A DNA stretch of 64,000 bases. It comes from SB11 sp965249955. GTDB lineage: Bacteria > Bacteroidota > Bacteroidia > UBA8524. The position numbers and the translations under genes were made by a program. The DNA lies in the NCBI GenBank assembly GCA_965249955.1, contig OZ252261.1, forward strand, positions 2,294,001 to 2,358,000. Reading direction: 5' to 3'. The first letter of the stretch is position 1. Each line of letters starts with the position of its first letter. Of this stretch, positions 60,768 to 64,000 are shown in pieces. The notes under the pieces are model-generated. The model saw only the letters and a list, made by a program, of their open reading frames with translations, was not told the origin of the DNA and did no database searches.

Positions 60768-61376
60768 TTAGATAGTAGAATTTTGCTTTTCTCTAACATA
60801 TTCTTTTTGCCAAGTGTACCAGCCTGTAAGGCCAATTATCCAGTACACTAAAAATACTACCGTAAACAATATGCTGCCCTGTTGCCAGTATATCCATGCC
60901 GCAAATGGGTTGCTCACTGCCCACAACCACCACGTTTCTATTTTGCGTTTGCTCATTAAATAAGTACCTGCAATACTTACCACCAAAATAGCCGCATTAG
61001 GGTAGGGTATGGCAGCCGGATGAGGAAACCATTGAGGCATCCAAACATGAAAATTTGAGGTAAGGTAGCCCATAATGCAAGTAGCTACTGCTAAACCAAC
61101 TAAGGCAAGCAAATAGCCCCATAATTGGGGTTTCCAATACCCTACGGGTACAGTGTGGTGAGTAGCTTTTTTGCTCCACCAAAGCCAGCCCAGAATACCT
61201 ATGGTGAAATAGTATACCTGTAAAATCAGGTCAGAATACAGGCGTAACTGATACATTACTGCAGCATAAAAAAAAACAGCAACTATGTTAACCAACCATG
61301 TGTAGGTGATACGCATGGCCGAAAGTACAGTAGCTATAACCCCTAATATTGTGGCTATAAGCTCGGTGTAGCTCAT
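60768..61376 (-). CDS. PnuC family transporter, probable thiamine transporter PnuT
   Basis: A protein of about 202 residues with seven or eight transmembrane helices and the PnuC-family pattern: TYTWLVNIVAVFFYAAVMYQ, LQVYYFTIGILGWLWW and, near the end, WWLWAVSNPFAAWIYW followed by YWIIGLTGWYTWQ. PnuC proteins move nicotinamide riboside, thiamine or riboflavin. The nearby TPP-riboswitch receptor favours thiamine. The start at 61376 is chosen because the upstream extension runs into a terminator hairpin. Confidence 0.83.
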   Translation of the reverse strand: MSYTELIATILGVIATVLSAMRITYTWLVNIVAVFFYAAVMYQLRLYSDLILQVYYFTIGILGWLWWSKKATHHTVPVGYWKPQLWGYLLALVGLAVATCIMGYLTSNFHVWMPQWFPHPAAIPYPNAAILVVSIAGTYLMSKRKIETWWLWAVSNPFAAWIYWQQGSILFTVVFLVYWIIGLTGWYTWQKEYVREKQNSTI

Positions 61377-61441
61377 GGGATAATCCCAAATAGTGAGCGC
61401 GATATTTTGTGTGCTAAAAAAATTCAAGGGTGCAAAGAAAA

Positions 61442-61476
61442 CAAAAAACCCTTGCCAAATTGCAGATGGCAAGGGT
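61442..61476 (-). terminator. Terminator of the DUF3108 gene
   Basis: On the minus strand CCCTTGCCA / TGGCAAGGG with a 9-base loop is followed by TTTTTTG. It lies 33 bases after the stop and inside the longest open frame of the PnuC gene, arguing for the internal PnuC start. Confidence 0.8.
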
Positions 61477-61508
61477 AAAAGGTAATTTGGGAATTGTAAT
61501 TTCTTCTT

Positions 61509-62321
61509 TTACTTAAAGTTAAGGCCGTGCATCAAACCTGAGTATTTGGTAATGTCTACTTTTATAGAACCTACCATAATGTCGGCTTGTAAGCGCACAG
61601 GTAATTTATTATCATCATTACTTACCCATACTTTCAAGGCATCTTTATCTTTAAAAACACGTCCGCCTATTACTTCGGGTATTACCCTAATGGTTTTTAT
61701 TTTGCCTACATCGGTTTTTAAAGTCTCGTACCCATCAATTCTAAATTTTAGGGCGTGTATTTCATTATCCAAATACACATTTAGCAAAAACTCAGTACCT
61801 ATAGGCTTGTCTTTCACGTCAAGCGTGCGGGCATAGTAGGCCACTGAAAGTACATCTTGTATATCAAGCGGCATTTCTTGGCTTCCTTTTTTGCTGAAAT
61901 ATTTTTTAAGTTGGTAGTTAAACAATACAAAATCAGTGTCTTCATAGCTACCTTCTTTCTGGGTTTTTATAAACTGAAGGGGTAAAATAGCTTGGGTATC
62001 TAAAAACGATTCAAAGTGATCGCGCACCTTAAACATCCAGTCAAAACCTGAGCGTGAACGTCCAAAACCATCAATATGATATGTACCTCTGCCTTTAACG
62101 TTTACAGGTTGTGGTTTCACCTCCAAATCTATATAGCCGGCATTAATAAAGCCGTAGTGAACCCGGTATTCTAATTTTTCGCCATAAGTAAAAGCAGTGT
62201 TGGTTACAGTGCGTAAATTAAGGGCGTTATCAATTTGTAAGCCACTATCATCCTTCTTGGTGAATGCCGGTAAGGTGGCTAAAATGGCTATTAAGCCTAA
62301 AAATGCAATTACCTTTTTCAT
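61509..62321 (-). CDS. DUF3108 family periplasmic protein
   Basis: A 270-residue protein with a signal peptide (...ATLPAFT) and the DUF3108 pattern: FTYGEKLEYRVHYGFINAGY, HIDGFGRSRSGFDWMFKVRDHFESF, DIQDVLSVAYYAR and VWVSNDDNKLPVRLQADIMVGSIKVDI. These are predicted periplasmic beta-rich proteins of unknown function. A terminator follows. Confidence 0.88.
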   Translation of the reverse strand: MKKVIAFLGLIAILATLPAFTKKDDSGLQIDNALNLRTVTNTAFTYGEKLEYRVHYGFINAGYIDLEVKPQPVNVKGRGTYHIDGFGRSRSGFDWMFKVRDHFESFLDTQAILPLQFIKTQKEGSYEDTDFVLFNYQLKKYFSKKGSQEMPLDIQDVLSVAYYARTLDVKDKPIGTEFLLNVYLDNEIHALKFRIDGYETLKTDVGKIKTIRVIPEVIGGRVFKDKDALKVWVSNDDNKLPVRLQADIMVGSIKVDITKYSGLMHGLNFK

Positions 62322-62437
62322 AGTTAGTTTTTTTAGTGTATTTAAATTAATTCAATATCCGTTCCAAATTTTATATGTATACCCCAAAGGCAGTATAAGG
62401 TAAACGGAATTGTGAATTTTTTGGTGTAAAAAGGGTG

Positions 62438-63187
62438 TTATCTTTTCTCTACTTTTCCTTCACCCAATCGGGTAATTTGAACAGGAGTTTCAGTAGGTTC
62501 GTGGTAATAATAGGTAGCCCCCTTATTGCCCACTAACACATAAAGTGCTTTAAATGGATTCAAGTCCATTTCATTAAGACCATAATGATAGGCAAAGGTA
62601 TAATCGCCTTGCAAATCTTTAGCCATTAGCTTGCCGGCATCAAACATTACAGGCACAAAAATAGCGGCATAGCCTTGTAGTTTCACCTCACCTTGTCCGT
62701 TGTGGTTCACCTCAAGTTTACCGTATATATTTAGTTTCAGATTAATATTACTGGTGCTTTTTTGGTTCAATACAAACGAGTCGGTTTTCAGCTCGTCGCT
62801 TTCCAAAATTTCAGCATCATCACGTACCTCTATACTGTGCAATTTGTGGCAGTTAATCTCAATAGTTATACGTTTACTAAAATCGCGTGTCCAATTGCAA
62901 ATATTGCGGTCTTTTACAATCAGTTTATTATTATCCAATACAGCAGTAACATTTTTAATTACATTACTTCCGCCTTTTATTACAATTCTTTCAATTTGTT
63001 GGGTGTCTTGCCTCAGTACAACCCTAAACCTATCGTATAGTTCAATTCCATCAAAATGGGCTAGGCTTATGGTATTTTCACTCTCTTTGCCATACGACAT
63101 AAAGCAATCTTCTGGCCCCAATTTATCCTTGCAGCTACCCAGTAGGCCAATAAATAATAAAAACAATATGTATACTTTTTTTATCAT
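62438..63187 (-). CDS. GIN-domain (DUF2807-like) lipoprotein
   Basis: A 249-residue lipoprotein (lipobox LLGSC) with a beta-helix-like GIN domain: FDGIELYDRFRVVLRQD, IVIKGGSNVIKNVTAVLDNNKLIVKD and IEINCHKLHSIEVRDDAEI. It is thought to be a surface or periplasmic adhesin-like fold; function is unknown. Its ATG overlaps the upstream deacylase stop by four bases, so the two are coupled. Confidence 0.82.
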   Translation of the reverse strand: MIKKVYILFLLFIGLLGSCKDKLGPEDCFMSYGKESENTISLAHFDGIELYDRFRVVLRQDTQQIERIVIKGGSNVIKNVTAVLDNNKLIVKDRNICNWTRDFSKRITIEINCHKLHSIEVRDDAEILESDELKTDSFVLNQKSTSNINLKLNIYGKLEVNHNGQGEVKLQGYAAIFVPVMFDAGKLMAKDLQGDYTFAYHYGLNEMDLNPFKALYVLVGNKGATYYYHEPTETPVQITRLGEGKVEKR

Positions 63188-64000
63188 TTAAATACCGAGT
63201 AGTTTACGCCAAACTCAAAATAATCAGCACTTTTAATATGAAATTTAAGTGCTGTAAATACACTTATTTTTCTGTTAGCTTTATAAGTAAAACCAAGCCT
63301 TTGGTAAAAATTACCTTTAAAACTATTTTTATTAAAGAGATAAAAACCTAAATCGGATATTAAGCCCAATCGTTTACCTTGCAGCTCGTGCGATACTTTT
63401 ATTCCCAATTCCGATGCTTCATCAATTGGTGTTTTCTTTATGTCTTTATTTCTATTATTTAAATAATAATATTCCCTGTCGTAAAAATAATCAATACCGC
63501 CACCAATTTTATTTTTTGGCGATAAGGCATATAAATATTTAAACTGTATATTTATTGGAATAATAGTTTTTGGAAAAACATAATCAGCATTTTTCTTTCC
63601 AGTAGCAACAGTAAACCTATACTCATGCTTTGCTGTGTCCATATCATCAGGCAAGGGAGTTTTAATTTCTTTTTTGCCCCAATAGTGAGTAAAACCAATA
63701 CTAAGGTTGGGTGTATTTACTCCTAAATTAGGCTTATTAAAATTACCGTTAGAAAAATGGGTAATACCTCCGCTAATTAAAAAATCAGTGTTATTATTAA
63801 TGCCATACGAGAAATCCCAATACAAACCCATGTGTGCGTTGATGTGCGAACCTATGGTGCGGTTGGTAATATTGGTGTTTTCGTTAAAAGGTTTAGTAAT
63901 ATAGCCCAAGCCCGCAGAGGTTTTTAAGTATAAAGTCCATTTTTTATAACGAAACATAGGAAAATCTATGTAAGGCAATACAGCGTGGGCTGCACCTAAA
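63184..64000 (-). CDS. Acyloxyacyl hydrolase / PagL-like lipid A deacylase (5' end outside window)
   Basis: The frame stays open to the window edge, so the N-terminus and signal peptide are missing. Around 270 residues of an outer membrane barrel are visible. The region SHINAHMGLYWDFSYGINN ... GGITHFSNGNFNKPNLGVN carries the His-Ser pair (HFSNG) of PagL, which removes the 3-O-acyl chain of lipid A. The C-terminal strand ends FEFGVNYSVFK. It is coupled to the GIN lipoprotein gene. Confidence 0.82.
   Translation of the reverse strand, partial: LGAAHAVLPYIDFPMFRYKKWTLYLKTSAGLGYITKPFNENTNITNRTIGSHINAHMGLYWDFSYGINNNTDFLISGGITHFSNGNFNKPNLGVNTPNLSIGFTHYWGKKEIKTPLPDDMDTAKHEYRFTVATGKKNADYVFPKTIIPINIQFKYLYALSPKNKIGGGIDYFYDREYYYLNNRNKDIKKTPIDEASELGIKVSHELQGKRLGLISDLGFYLFNKNSFKGNFYQRLGFTYKANRKISVFTALKFHIKSADYFEFGVNYSVFK

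Overview
The window is chromosomal DNA of a Bacteroidota member. It is A+T-rich and encodes type IX secretion cargo with C-terminal sorting domains, TonB-dependent receptors, an ECF sigma factor, PorT-like barrels and DUF3098. Many starts lack a clear Shine-Dalgarno sequence and are preceded instead by Bacteroidota-type -7 boxes (TAnnTTTG). Genus cannot be read from the sequence. Most of the window is ordinary core genome. No tRNA, rRNA, CRISPR array, prophage or complete insertion sequence was seen.

Layout. 1-5.9 kb: 3' part of recJ, folB, a GT-C membrane protein with a NUDIX hydrolase, a dihydroorotase and small unknown proteins. 5.9-9.7 kb (minus): a probable operon of phosphosulfolactate synthase, YqeY and a TonB-dependent receptor. 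9.7-18.5 kb: TPR protein, T9SS cargo, radC, rpsT, glyS, DUF502 and purD. 18.9-30.7 kb: secA-deoC-SPOR protein, rplS, an unusual Hint-domain protein, valS, a barrel protein and a large M48 protease. 30.9-40.5 kb: leuS, then ftsX-DUF3098-uppP-truB, a REP-associated transposase (RAYT) with its palindromes, tag, ribF and an M23/LysM protease. 40.8-49.9 kb: subtilisin, cyclase, histidine kinase, periplasmic TonB-C proteins, ruvX, def, a lipoprotein and a large VWA-like membrane protein. 50.2-55.5 kb: two paralogous T9SS proteins on either side of an ECF sigma factor and a fused anti-sigma/barrel protein. 55.5-57.0 kb: ArsR/SRPBCC/VOC cluster with paired palindromic operators. 57.2-61.4 kb: a TonB-dependent receptor behind a TPP riboswitch and a PnuC-family transporter, read as thiamine uptake. 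61.5-64.0 kb: DUF3108, a GIN-domain lipoprotein and a PagL-like lipid A deacylase cut by the window edge.

The accessory signal lies mainly in intergenic DNA. There are two families of short mobile repeats. One is a composite palindrome (a 22-bp GGC-ended hairpin, about 10 bp, then a 12-14 bp hairpin). It brackets the RAYT gene in exactly inverted orientation and occurs alone at several other loci. The other is a MITE-like element of about 75-120 bp with TTAACTCACCCC terminal inverted repeats, present four times. One locus allows an occupied/empty-site comparison. The most interesting protein-level items are the NADase-type-domain/Hint protein, the ECF-sigma/barrel/T9SS cluster, and the dihydroorotase that lacks the first His of its metal motif.
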